64,000 nucleotides of DNA from Cellulomonas_A sp047229345 (GTDB taxonomy: Bacteria > Actinomycetota > Actinomycetes > Actinomycetales > Cellulomonadaceae), in assembly GCF_047229345.1 (NCBI RefSeq), contig NZ_JBFTER010000009.1, positions 13,942-77,941 on the forward strand. Direction: 5' to 3'. Position numbers and translations under genes: made by a program. Of this stretch, positions 37,977 to 45,723 are shown piece by piece; within the stretch, counting starts at the first letter, position 1, and the number at the start of each line of letters is the position of its first letter. Under the pieces are notes generated by a model. The model was given only the letters and a program-made list of their open reading frames with translations. It had not been told where the DNA came from and did not search any database.

Positions 37977-38741
37977 GTGCAGGTCTCGACACGTGCGGTC
38001 TCCACGGCCGCGCTCGCGGCGCTCGTCGCCGTCGCGGGCTACGTGAGCGACCCGACGGTGCTCGACGTGCCGTACGCGCAGTACGCGCTGCCCGCCGTCG
38101 TGGCGTTGCTCACCGTCGCGTTCGCGATCGGCTGGCCGGTCCTGGCGCAGCTCCCGGGCCGGCTGGGCTCGTCGATCGTGATCGCCCTCGTCGGCGTCGG
38201 TGCCGTCGCGACGGTCCAGCGGACCGTCGACGAGCCGTACCTGCGCGGGCTGCCGGTCGTGTTCGCGTTCTCGGTGCTGCTCGCGTTCGTCAACGAGCTC
38301 GCGCGGCGCGGCGGGCGCGAGCGGCTCGTCGAGTCGGTCACGGGCACGGTCGCGGGGACGCTCATCGCGGTCACCGCCGCGGGCTGGGTCGCGACGCAGC
38401 ACACGCCCGGCGGGGCCAGCCTGCTCGTGGCCGGGGCGCTCGCGCTCGCGGCGGGCTCGGCGGCGTCCGCGCTGCCCTTCCACGGCTGGACGGGCGCCGG
38501 TGTGACGACCGGCGTGGCGGCGGCCGCGGGGGCCGTCGGCGGGCTCGTGCTGCCGTCGATCGACCCGCTGGCCGGTGCGCTGCTCGGCATCGGGGTCGGG
38601 GTGCTCGTGAGCTCGCTCCAGGAGCTGTTCGACCGGCTGCCCGCGCTCTCGCGCCGGCCCGCGGCGATCGCGGCGCTCGTCGTGCCCGTGCCGGTCACGG
38701 GGATCCTCGTCTACGTCGTCGGGCGCGTGCTCGTCGGCTGA
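37977..38741 (+). CDS. Polytopic membrane protein of unknown function
   Basis: 254 residues, about seven to eight hydrophobic helices, for example AALAALVAVAGYV, ALPAVVALLTVAFAIGWPVLA, SSIVIALVGVGAVATV, VVFAFSVLLAFVNELA and AALVVPVPVTGILVYVVG. The GTG start at 37977 has GGTAGG upstream and is the first good start after the divergent glnR promoter region. No family recognised. It could be a permease-like or accessory envelope protein. Confidence 0.75.
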   Translation: MQVSTRAVSTAALAALVAVAGYVSDPTVLDVPYAQYALPAVVALLTVAFAIGWPVLAQLPGRLGSSIVIALVGVGAVATVQRTVDEPYLRGLPVVFAFSVLLAFVNELARRGGRERLVESVTGTVAGTLIAVTAAGWVATQHTPGGASLLVAGALALAAGSAASALPFHGWTGAGVTTGVAAAAGAVGGLVLPSIDPLAGALLGIGVGVLVSSLQELFDRLPALSRRPAAIAALVVPVPVTGILVYVVGRVLVG

Positions 38742-38763
38742 GCCGGAGCCTGCGCGCCGGCTC
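38740..38763. terminator. Terminator between convergent genes
   Basis: 7-bp stem GAGCCGG (38740-38746) with CCGGCTC (38757-38763), 10-nt loop. It begins at the stop codon of the membrane-protein gene and lies 11 bp from the DsrE stop. Confidence 0.55.
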
Positions 38764-38774
38764 GACGCCGCGCG

Positions 38775-39146
38775 TCAGTAGACGAGCGCCTGCGCGCCCT
38801 CCGCGAGCGACTCCTCGACGAACACCGCCGCCCCGGCGATCCGCACACCGGGCAGCACGTCGTCGGGCCCGATGCCGCGGCGGGCCGCGCACTGCGTGCA
38901 GACCGTGACCCGGCCCCCCTCGAGCACGGTCTCGATCAGGTCCTGCGCGGCGGCGGCGTGCTCGAGCACGAGGTCGGCCGCGCGCCCCGGGACGCCGAAC
39001 CACGCCGACTCGCCGGTCAGCCACAGGCTGACGTCCACGCCGGCCGCGACACCGGCGGCGGCGACGGTCAGGGCCTGGTTCGCGGCCTCGGGCCGGTCGG
39101 TGCCGGATGTCGACTTGATCACGAGCGAGCGCCTGGGGGTCGTCAC
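38775..39146 (-). CDS. DsrE/DsrF-like family protein
   Basis: 123 residues. Fold markers: SLVIKSTSGTDRPEAANQALTVAAAGVAAG at the start, DVSLWLTGESAW, a helix DLVLEHAAAAQDLIETVLEGG, then VTVCTQCAARRGIG with two cysteines at the usual DsrE catalytic position, and AGAAVFVEES. DsrE-fold proteins transfer sulfur or bind small ligands. Here it stands opposite a gene set for a tiny membrane protein, nitrobindin-like and YgfZ-like proteins, all linked to iron or sulfur chemistry in other organisms. Confidence 0.85.
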   Translation of the reverse strand: MTTPRRSLVIKSTSGTDRPEAANQALTVAAAGVAAGVDVSLWLTGESAWFGVPGRAADLVLEHAAAAQDLIETVLEGGRVTVCTQCAARRGIGPDDVLPGVRIAGAAVFVEESLAEGAQALVY

Positions 39147-39184
39147 GGGAAGAGCGTAGGGGTGGGGGTCGTTAGGATCGGGGG

Positions 39185-39292
39185 ATGCACACGCTCGAAG
39201 CAGTGTTCATCGGTCTCCTGGTCGCTTCCGCGCTGACCATCGGCTGGTTCTCGGTGTACGTGGTGTACCGGCTGTTCAAGGGCCAGCGCTGA
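39185..39292 (+). CDS. Tiny single-span membrane protein, 35 aa
   Basis: MHTLEAVFIGLLVASALT, then GWFSVYVVYRLFKGQR: one transmembrane helix with a positively charged C-terminus. TAGGAT lies 6 nt before the ATG, so a leaderless transcript is likely and supports the start. Too short for standard gene finders. Function unknown. It precedes the nitrobindin-like gene by 65 bp. Confidence 0.75.
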   Translation: MHTLEAVFIGLLVASALTIGWFSVYVVYRLFKGQR

Positions 39293-39357
39293 CCACCGGG
39301 TCCTGAGGCCGGGCTGCTGCGGGCGCGTCCCGCACGGTCCGACAGAGGAAGGCAGCC

Positions 39358-39963
39358 ATGGCATTCACCCTGCCCGAGGGACTCGCTCCCGAGGTGTACC
39401 CGCTCGCGTGGCTCGTCGGACGCTGGTCCGGCGAGGGCGTCGTCGGGTACCCCGGCATCGACGAGGCTCCCTTCACGCAGGTGGTCGAGTTCACCCACGA
39501 CGGCGGCCCGTACCTCGCGTACACGTCGACCATCCGCCTCGTGGAGGTGCCCGACGACGCCGCCGCCCTCGTCGCGGACGGCGTGACGCCCGACGGTCCC
39601 GCGCACGACGACGTGCCGCCCGGCCCGGTCGACGGACCAGGGCCCGTGTGGGCGACCGAGTCCGGCTACTGGCGCGTCCCGCCGGAGCGCACGGACGAGC
39701 TGACCGACGAGCAGCACCCCGTCGAGGTGCTCCTCTCCGACCCGTCGGGCCACGTCGCGCTGTACGTCGGCGCGGTCGGCAAGGGGCGCATCGACCTGGT
39801 GAGCGACCTCATCGCGCGCACCGCGACCGGTGCCGAGGTCAGTGCCGGCAAGCGGCTCTACGGGCTCGTCGAGGGCGACCTCATGTGGGCCCACGACATC
39901 GCGGCGTTCGGCCACCCGATGCAGTCGTACGCGTCGGCGCGCCTCGTCCGGGACGGGTCCTGA
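39358..39963 (+). CDS. Nitrobindin/FABP-like beta-barrel protein
   Basis: 201 residues. Starts with LAWLVGRWSGEGVVGYPGI, the GxWxGxG barrel motif of the nitrobindin (THAP4-like) family, followed by VVEFTHDGGPYLAYTSTIR, ESGYWRVPP, VEVLLSDPSGHVALYVG and MWAHDIAAFGHPMQSYASARL. Canonical members bind heme through a His in the GQPLQPH-type segment near the end. Here the equivalent position reads MQSYAS with Tyr, so heme ligation as in active peroxynitrite isomerases is doubtful. The stop overlaps the next ATG (TGATG). Confidence 0.85.
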   Translation: MAFTLPEGLAPEVYPLAWLVGRWSGEGVVGYPGIDEAPFTQVVEFTHDGGPYLAYTSTIRLVEVPDDAAALVADGVTPDGPAHDDVPPGPVDGPGPVWATESGYWRVPPERTDELTDEQHPVEVLLSDPSGHVALYVGAVGKGRIDLVSDLIARTATGAEVSAGKRLYGLVEGDLMWAHDIAAFGHPMQSYASARLVRDGS

Positions 39964-41258
39964 TGACCACGGGCACCGGGCCGGAGCTCGGGCAGGCCGT
40001 CACGGGCACCCCGGACACCCCGCTCGCCGAGGGCGCCGGGACGCTGACCGGGGCCGCGGGCGCCGTCGGGCAGGGCCTGACCGAGGGTGACGCGACGGCG
40101 GTCGTGGCACCGCCCCGGCACACCTCGCCGCTGCTGCGCCGCCGCGGGGCCGTCGCCGGCGCCGGGCCGGACGCCGGCGTCGCGTGGCACTACGGGGACC
40201 CGACCGCCGAGCAGCGCGCGCTCACCCGCGGGGGAGCGGTCGTCGACCAGTCCCACCTCGGGGTCGTGCGCGTCGCGGGCCCGGACCGGCTCACGTGGCT
40301 GCACTCGATCACGTCGCAGCACCTCACGGACCTCGCGCCGCGGACCTCGACCGAGCTGCTCGTGCTCAGCCCGCAGGGGCACGTCGAGCACGCCGCGGGC
40401 GTCGTCGACGACGGCGAGGCGACCTGGCTGATCACCGAGGGCGCGCACGCGCCGACCCTCGCCGCGTGGCTGGACCGCATGCGCTTCACGCTGCGCGTCG
40501 AGGTCGCCGACGTGACGGACGACTGGGCTGCGATCGGCGAGCCGGTCTCCGCCGAGGGCGCCGAGGGCGAGCCGATCACCTGGCGCGACCCCTGGCCGCA
40601 CACCGCGCCGGGCGGCACCCGCTACGGGCCCGACGACGCGCAGCACCCCGGGCTCGACCGGGCGTGGCGGCTCGTGCTCGTGCCGCGCGCCGAGCTCGCC
40701 GAGGCCGTCGCCGCGCGCGAGGCCGCCGGCTGGCCGCTCGTCGGCACGTGGGCCAGCGAGGCCGTGCGCGTCGAGGCGTGGCGTCCGCGGCTCGGCCGCG
40801 AGGTCGACCACCGCTCGATCCCGCACGAGCTGGACTGGCTGCGCACCGCGGTGCACCTCGTCAAGGGCTGCTACCGCGGCCAGGAGACGGTCGCGCGCGT
40901 GCACAACCTCGGCCGACCGCCGCGCCGGCTCGTCATGCTGCACCTCGACGGGTCCGGCCACCTGCTGCCCGAGCCGGGCGCGGAGGTCCGCGAGCTCGGG
41001 GACCTCGCGAACGGCGGCCAGGCCGGGCGCGCGGTCGGTCAGGTCACGAGCGTCGCGCGGCACCACGAGCTCGGGCCCGTCGCGCTCGCGGTCGTCAAGC
41101 GCTCGACGCCGGTGGACGCCGAGCTCGTCGTCGACTGCGACGGCGGGGCGGTCGCGGCCGGCCAGGAGGTCGTCGTCGCGGGCGAGGGGGTCTCGGCCGA
41201 CCGGCCCGCCGCCCGCGGGCCCCTGACGCGCGGCCTGGGGCAGCGCCCGAGCCTGTGA
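39963..41258 (+). CDS. YgfZ/GcvT-like folate-binding iron-sulfur maintenance protein
   Basis: 431 residues. About 60 N-terminal residues are low-complexity. The GcvT-like body begins at VAWHYGDPTAEQRALTRGGAVVDQSHLGVVRVAG and continues with DRLTWLHSITSQHL. The YgfZ signature KGCYRGQETVARVHN is present near residue 301. YgfZ-type proteins use tetrahydrofolate to support iron-sulfur enzymes. Coupled to the nitrobindin-like gene by TGATG, a pairing seen widely in actinobacteria. Confidence 0.9.
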   Translation: MTTGTGPELGQAVTGTPDTPLAEGAGTLTGAAGAVGQGLTEGDATAVVAPPRHTSPLLRRRGAVAGAGPDAGVAWHYGDPTAEQRALTRGGAVVDQSHLGVVRVAGPDRLTWLHSITSQHLTDLAPRTSTELLVLSPQGHVEHAAGVVDDGEATWLITEGAHAPTLAAWLDRMRFTLRVEVADVTDDWAAIGEPVSAEGAEGEPITWRDPWPHTAPGGTRYGPDDAQHPGLDRAWRLVLVPRAELAEAVAAREAAGWPLVGTWASEAVRVEAWRPRLGREVDHRSIPHELDWLRTAVHLVKGCYRGQETVARVHNLGRPPRRLVMLHLDGSGHLLPEPGAEVRELGDLANGGQAGRAVGQVTSVARHHELGPVALAVVKRSTPVDAELVVDCDGGAVAAGQEVVVAGEGVSADRPAARGPLTRGLGQRPSL

Positions 41259-41280
41259 CCGTCCGGGCGGTGGTGCGCGC

Positions 41281-42411
41281 GTGAGCGAGGCGACCACGCC
41301 CGACGAGCCGGGCTTCCGGCGGGCGGCCCGCGTGCAGGTCGCCGCGCGCGTGCGCCAGGGCCGGGCGCGGGTGCGGACGTCGTTCGTCCCGACGCTCCAG
41401 GCCGCGGTCGCGGCGGGCCTGTCGTGGGCGCTGGCCTACTACGCGCTCGGCCACGAGTTCCCGTTCTTCGCACCCGTCTGCGCGTGGGTCGCGCTCGGGT
41501 TCAGCGCGGACCGGCAGGTGCGGCGCGTCGCGGAGCTCGCCGTGGGCGTCGCGATCGGTGTCGGGCTCGGCGACCTCGTCGTGCACGTCATCGGGAGCGG
41601 CCCCTGGCAGATCGCGCTCGTCCTGTTCGTCTCCGCGACGCTGGCCCGGTTCATCGACCGCGGGGCCGTCCTCACGACGCAGGCCGGGGTGCAGGCGATC
41701 GTCATCGTCGGGCTGCCGGCGCTCTCCGCCTCCGGCAGCAGCCCGCTCGGGCGGTGGACCGACGCCCTCGTCGGCGGCGTGGTCGCGCTCGGGGTCGCGG
41801 CGCTCAGCCCCGACGACCCGCGGCGCCGCCCCCGTGCGCAGGCCCGGCAGGCGGTGCTCGAGCTCGCCGGGATGCTGGACGTCCTGGCCCGCGGGCTGCG
41901 GACCGGCTCGGCGCACGACGTCGAGGACGCCCTGATCCGCGGCCGGGCGTCCCAGCCCGCGCTCGACGACTGGCGCGAGGGGGCGGCGAACGCCCGCAAC
42001 CTCGCCCGTGTCTCGCCTGCGGGTCGACGGCACCGCGACGAGCTGGGGGCGCTCGGGGCCTCGGCGGTCTACGTCGACCGGGCCATGCGCAACGCGCGCG
42101 TGCTGGCGCGGCGCTCGCTGTCGGTCGTCGAGGCCGACCACGACCGGGGCCTCGGCGAGGTCGGCGGGACGCTCGAGCAGCTCGCGCGCGCCACCGAGTC
42201 GCTCGCGGGCTCGCTCGCGGTCGGGGGTGGCACGCTCCCGACCCGGCGCGAGCTGGTCGCGGTCGCCGAGCGGCTCGACCCGTTCCGGCTGGCCCCCGAC
42301 GACTGGCAGGTGCAGAGCCTCGTGCTGCTGCTCCGCTCGCTCACCGTCGACCTGCTCGAGGCGGCCGGCGCCCCGGGCGGCGAGGCCCGCGAGGCGCTGC
42401 CGGAGCTGTGA
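41281..42411 (+). CDS. FUSC/aromatic acid exporter-like membrane protein
   Basis: 376 residues from GTG 41281. The N-terminal half has about five to six membrane helices with the FUSC pattern: TLQAAVAAGLSWALAYYALG, FFAPVCAWVALGFSADRQVRRVAELAVGVAIGVGLGD, IALVLFVSATLARF and GVQAIVIVGLPAL. The C-terminal 200 residues form a cytosolic helical domain (QARQAVLELAGMLDVLARGLR, VYVDRAMRNARVLARRS). Members are related to aromatic carboxylic acid efflux proteins, but the substrate is not defined for actinobacterial forms. Likely follows the YgfZ gene in one operon (22 bp gap). Confidence 0.83.
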   Translation: MSEATTPDEPGFRRAARVQVAARVRQGRARVRTSFVPTLQAAVAAGLSWALAYYALGHEFPFFAPVCAWVALGFSADRQVRRVAELAVGVAIGVGLGDLVVHVIGSGPWQIALVLFVSATLARFIDRGAVLTTQAGVQAIVIVGLPALSASGSSPLGRWTDALVGGVVALGVAALSPDDPRRRPRAQARQAVLELAGMLDVLARGLRTGSAHDVEDALIRGRASQPALDDWREGAANARNLARVSPAGRRHRDELGALGASAVYVDRAMRNARVLARRSLSVVEADHDRGLGEVGGTLEQLARATESLAGSLAVGGGTLPTRRELVAVAERLDPFRLAPDDWQVQSLVLLLRSLTVDLLEAAGAPGGEAREALPEL

Positions 42412-42495
42412 GGCGGGCGCGGCGACGCGGAGACCGGTGCGGGGTCGACCCCGGAGCGGGAGCGCCCCGGACGCGCGGCCACGTAGGCTCGCCTC

Positions 42496-42831
42496 GTGAT
42501 CGGAGCCGTGCAGACCCTCGTCTATGTCGCGTTCTACGTCGTGATCTTCCTGCTCGCGGTGTGGGCGCTGGTCGACCTGCTGCGGCGCCCCGCGCAGGCG
42601 TTCCTCAGCGCGGGCAAGCGGACCAAGAAGTTCTGGGGGCTGGTCCTCGGGGCCGCGGTCCTGTTCGCGTTCGTCGCGCTGCCCTACCCGATCGGCTTCG
42701 GGTACCTGAGCTTCCTCGCGCTCGGCAGCGCGGTCGCCGCCGCCGTCTACCTCGCCGACGTCAAGCCCGCGGTCACGCCGTACTCGGGCGGGCGCGGGCG
42801 CGGTCCGTCGGGTCCGCGCGGCGGCTGGTGA
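42496..42831 (+). CDS. DUF2516 family membrane protein
   Basis: 111 residues. Helices QTLVYVAFYVVIFLLAVWALVDLL, FWGLVLGAAVLFAFVALPY and SFLALGSAVAAAVYLADV, with RRPAQAFLSAGKRTKKFW between the first two. This is the conserved DUF2516 layout. GTG 42496 follows TAGGCT by 6 nt, indicating a leaderless start. A basic Gly-rich tail ends the protein. Function unknown. Confidence 0.88.
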   Translation: MIGAVQTLVYVAFYVVIFLLAVWALVDLLRRPAQAFLSAGKRTKKFWGLVLGAAVLFAFVALPYPIGFGYLSFLALGSAVAAAVYLADVKPAVTPYSGGRGRGPSGPRGGW

Positions 42832-42898
42832 GGGCCCTGCTGGTGAGGGCGCGCCCCGTCCTCGTCACGCGCGCCGGCGCCGCCGCGGGAGCGCGCCA

Positions 42899-43339
42899 GT
42901 GAGGGCCGTGGTCCAGCGGGTCACGCGCGCGTCCGTCACGGTCGACGGCGACGTCGTGGGCCGGCTCGACCGTCCGGGGCTCGTCGCGTTCGTCGGCGTG
43001 ACGCCCGGGGACGGCCCGGCGCAGGTCGAGCTGATCGCCCGGAAGATCGCGGACCTGCGGATCCTGCGCGACGAGCAGTCGGTGCTCGACGTGGGCGCGC
43101 CCGTGCTCGTGGTCAGCCAGTTCACGCTCTACGCCGACACGCGCAAGGGCCGGCGGCCCACGTGGAACGCCGCCGCTCCCGGCGACGTCGCCGAGCCGCT
43201 CGTGGACGCGGTGGTCACGGCGCTGCAGGAGCGGGGCATCGAGGTCGCGACCGGGGTGTTCGGGGCTGACATGGCCGTCGAGCTCGTCAACGACGGGCCC
43301 GTGACGATCCTGCTGGAGTCGGTGCCCGAGCCCGCGTGA
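42899..43339 (+). CDS. dtd: D-aminoacyl-tRNA deacylase
   Basis: 146 residues, standard length. Opens MRAVVQRVTRASVTVDG, with the catalytic SQFTLYADTRKGRRP motif (about 78) and NDGPVTILLE near the end (the Gly-Pro motif of Dtd). It hydrolyses D-amino acids from mischarged tRNAs. GTG start at 42899, 67 bp after the DUF2516 stop. Confidence 0.95.
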   Translation: MRAVVQRVTRASVTVDGDVVGRLDRPGLVAFVGVTPGDGPAQVELIARKIADLRILRDEQSVLDVGAPVLVVSQFTLYADTRKGRRPTWNAAAPGDVAEPLVDAVVTALQERGIEVATGVFGADMAVELVNDGPVTILLESVPEPA

Positions 43340-43390
43340 GGCTCCTCCGTCGCTGCGACGGCGCGCACGACCGTCCCGGACAACCGTCCA

Positions 43391-43418
43391 CATTCCGGGC
43401 GCGATTGCTCCCGGAATG
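43391..43418. terminator. Inverted repeat after dtd
   Basis: 9-bp arms CATTCCGGG (43391-43399) and CCCGGAATG (43410-43418) with a 10-nt spacer, 50 bp after dtd. May be the dtd terminator or an operator for the following gene pair. The rest of the 290-bp gap (43340-43629) shows no gene. Confidence 0.45.
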
Positions 43419-43629
43419 CCCTGCGGTGCACGTTCCCGCAGGTCAGGGCGGTTGAGCCGGTCGGGTGAACGGCGGGGCGCCCGGGCGGACCGCCGCGCCG
43501 GGCGGTGCGATCGTGAGCGCCGCGCACGGTCCCACGGTTGTCCGGTGGAGTCGCCGGCGGACGAGGGCACCGGGTCGGAGGTGGGTCGGTGCGCCCCCCG
43601 CGGCCGGCGCACCGGCAGGGGGACAGCAC

Positions 43630-45525
43630 ATGCAGGAGACAGCCATCCGGACCGCGAGGGTCGTGCTCGGCCCGTTCGTCGACGACGCAGGGGAGCCGTG
43701 GAGCGGCGAGGTCACCGTCACCTCCTCGACCCCGCGCGTCTGGGCAGCCACGGGAGCCGTCGTCGCGCCCCGGCCGGTGCCCGTCGCGCTGACCGCCGAC
43801 GGGACGGCGACGCTCGACCTGCCCGTCACGGACCAGCCGGGCTTCACCGACGGGGCCGGGCGCGCGCTGACGGGGTGGACCTACACGGTCGACGTCGTGC
43901 TCGACGGGGCGCCCTACGCACGGCACACGTTCGCCCTCCCGTCACGGGTCGCGGCGGGCGGGCCGGTGCGGCTCGTCGTGCTGCCGGACGGCGGCAGCGT
44001 CGCGGAGCACGGTGGTGCGTCTGCCCTGGCGCCCGGGTCCGGCCCCGCGCCGGCGGCGGTGTCCTGGACCGCGTCGTCGCCCGTGCCGGTTCCCGCGTCG
44101 GCGGCTGCGGTGGGTCAGGCCCCGGCGGCCGGGTCGGGCCTCGCGGCGCGGACCGCTCCCGCGCCGGGCGCGCAACCGGTGTGGCCGGCCCTGGCCCCGC
44201 CGCCCGGGGCACGCCCGGCACCGGCACGCCCCCAGGACCGCGCGCTGTCGCGGCGGGACACGTTCCGCGCGGGTGCCGTCGCGCTCGGGGCCGCGGCGCT
44301 CACCGGGTGGGCCGCGTCGCCCGTCGCCGCCGCACCGACCCGCCGCGCCTCCGCCGCGCCGAGCCCGGAGCCGGTCGTGCCCGCGCTCGCCGGGGCCGTG
44401 ACGCTCGCCCAGGTCGTCGAGCAGGACCTGACGATCGGGTCCGTCGAGCAGCCGCGGACGCTGCGGATCAAGTCGTCCGGCGCCGGGGGGAGCGAGCGCA
44501 GCCCCGACCTGTACGACTCGACGGGGCGGATCGTGCTCGAGTCGTACCAGCCGCACTTCAAGTGGTACGGCGAGTCGATCCGCGTCCAGCTCAAGGACCC
44601 GCGCGCCAAGGGGATGCTCGCCTACCAGGCGCACTGGCCGACCCCGCACTACGCGGGCGGAGACTTCTCGGGGCGCGCGGTCCACCCCAAGGACCCGATC
44701 ACGATCGCCTGGATCGGGGCGCACTTCCTCGACAACGACGACCCCACGCAGCTGCGCAACAACCTGCGCCACGGGCACCTCAACTTCGAGGTCCCCGACT
44801 CCCGCGGCGACCTCCAGACGCGGTTCGAGATCAAGCTCATCGACACGGTCACCGGCAAGATCGGCACCGACCGCTCCGCGATCCGGACCAACCTCGCGGA
44901 CTTCGAGCACCAGGTCGGCGCCGCCGGCGAGCAGCTGCGGATCGTCGGCAACGACACCCGGCACAAGGACCTCGCGTTCTCGCTCGAGCACGGCGCCAAG
45001 CAGCCGCGCTGGATCCTGCGCGCCGCGGCGGGCGGGGCGCAGCTGCAGTTCCGGCGGTACGCGCCCGGCGCGGTGCACGTCGACTCCCCGCTGCAGCTCG
45101 ACCCGGGTGACGGGCGGGTGCTCGTCGGGGGCGACGAGGGCTCCGCGGGTGGCCTCGTCGTGCGGCGGCGCGACGGCGTGGCGCTGACCGTGCAGACACT
45201 GCTGCCCGGCGGGCACGGGATCCTCGTGAGCGGCCCCGCCGGGGACCCGACCGCGCGGGTCATCGAGGGCGACGCGACCGGGGACGCGATCCGGCGGTTC
45301 GTCGTCCAGGTCGACGGCACCATCGCGTGGGGCGACGGCGCCGCCGAGCGGGACACGCTGCTCTACCGGCGGGGACCGAACCAGCTCGGGACCGACGGCG
45401 GGATGTTCCTGCGCGACAGCGGCGTGCCCGACGCGGCACCGACGGGCGGGGTGCTGTTCGTGCAGGACGGCGCGCTGAGGTACCGGGGGTCGGCGGGGAC
45501 GGTGACGACGCTCGCGGCGGCGTGA
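43630..45525 (+). CDS. Tail-fibre-like surface protein with internal twin-arginine segment (paralogue 1)
   Basis: 631 residues from ATG 43630 with CAGGGGGA upstream. Residues 1-120 form a beta domain like phage tail/baseplate N-termini (GEVTVTSSTPRVWAATG, then TGWTYTVDVVLDGAPYARHTF). An Ala/Pro linker (121-203) leads to SRRDTF (207-212) plus a hydrophobic run AGAVALGAAALTGWA and an AAA-type cleavage site: a complete Tat signal far from the N-terminus. The rest (about 245-631) is fibre-like: a module with IKSSGAGGSERSPDLYDSTGR and AYQAHWPTPHYAGG, then a beta-rich stalk (GDGRVLVGGDEG, VVQVDGTIAWGDGAAERDTLLYRRG) and the tip GVLFVQDGALRYRGSAGTVTTL, known from actinophage tail proteins. It may be an exported adhesin or part of a contractile/tail-like device; no other tail gene is nearby. 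Confidence 0.75.
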   Translation: MQETAIRTARVVLGPFVDDAGEPWSGEVTVTSSTPRVWAATGAVVAPRPVPVALTADGTATLDLPVTDQPGFTDGAGRALTGWTYTVDVVLDGAPYARHTFALPSRVAAGGPVRLVVLPDGGSVAEHGGASALAPGSGPAPAAVSWTASSPVPVPASAAAVGQAPAAGSGLAARTAPAPGAQPVWPALAPPPGARPAPARPQDRALSRRDTFRAGAVALGAAALTGWAASPVAAAPTRRASAAPSPEPVVPALAGAVTLAQVVEQDLTIGSVEQPRTLRIKSSGAGGSERSPDLYDSTGRIVLESYQPHFKWYGESIRVQLKDPRAKGMLAYQAHWPTPHYAGGDFSGRAVHPKDPITIAWIGAHFLDNDDPTQLRNNLRHGHLNFEVPDSRGDLQTRFEIKLIDTVTGKIGTDRSAIRTNLADFEHQVGAAGEQLRIVGNDTRHKDLAFSLEHGAKQPRWILRAAAGGAQLQFRRYAPGAVHVDSPLQLDPGDGRVLVGGDEGSAGGLVVRRRDGVALTVQTLLPGGHGILVSGPAGDPTARVIEGDATGDAIRRFVVQVDGTIAWGDGAAERDTLLYRRGPNQLGTDGGMFLRDSGVPDAAPTGGVLFVQDGALRYRGSAGTVTTLAAA

Positions 45526-45723
45526 GCGGTGCTCTGTCCGAGGTCCGGCGAGGTCCGCACGAAGGTTCCTGCTCCGTCCGTGGATCGGGTCGTGCAGCGG
45601 TGGGATCGTGGAGGTGACGCGCGGTCCCGCCGCCCGGCCAGGCGTTCCTCGGGTGGAGCGGGCGCCGGTTCGGCCCTGAGCCGGCGTGCACCCCCGCGGC
45701 CGCTGCGCCGGCAGGGGGCGATC

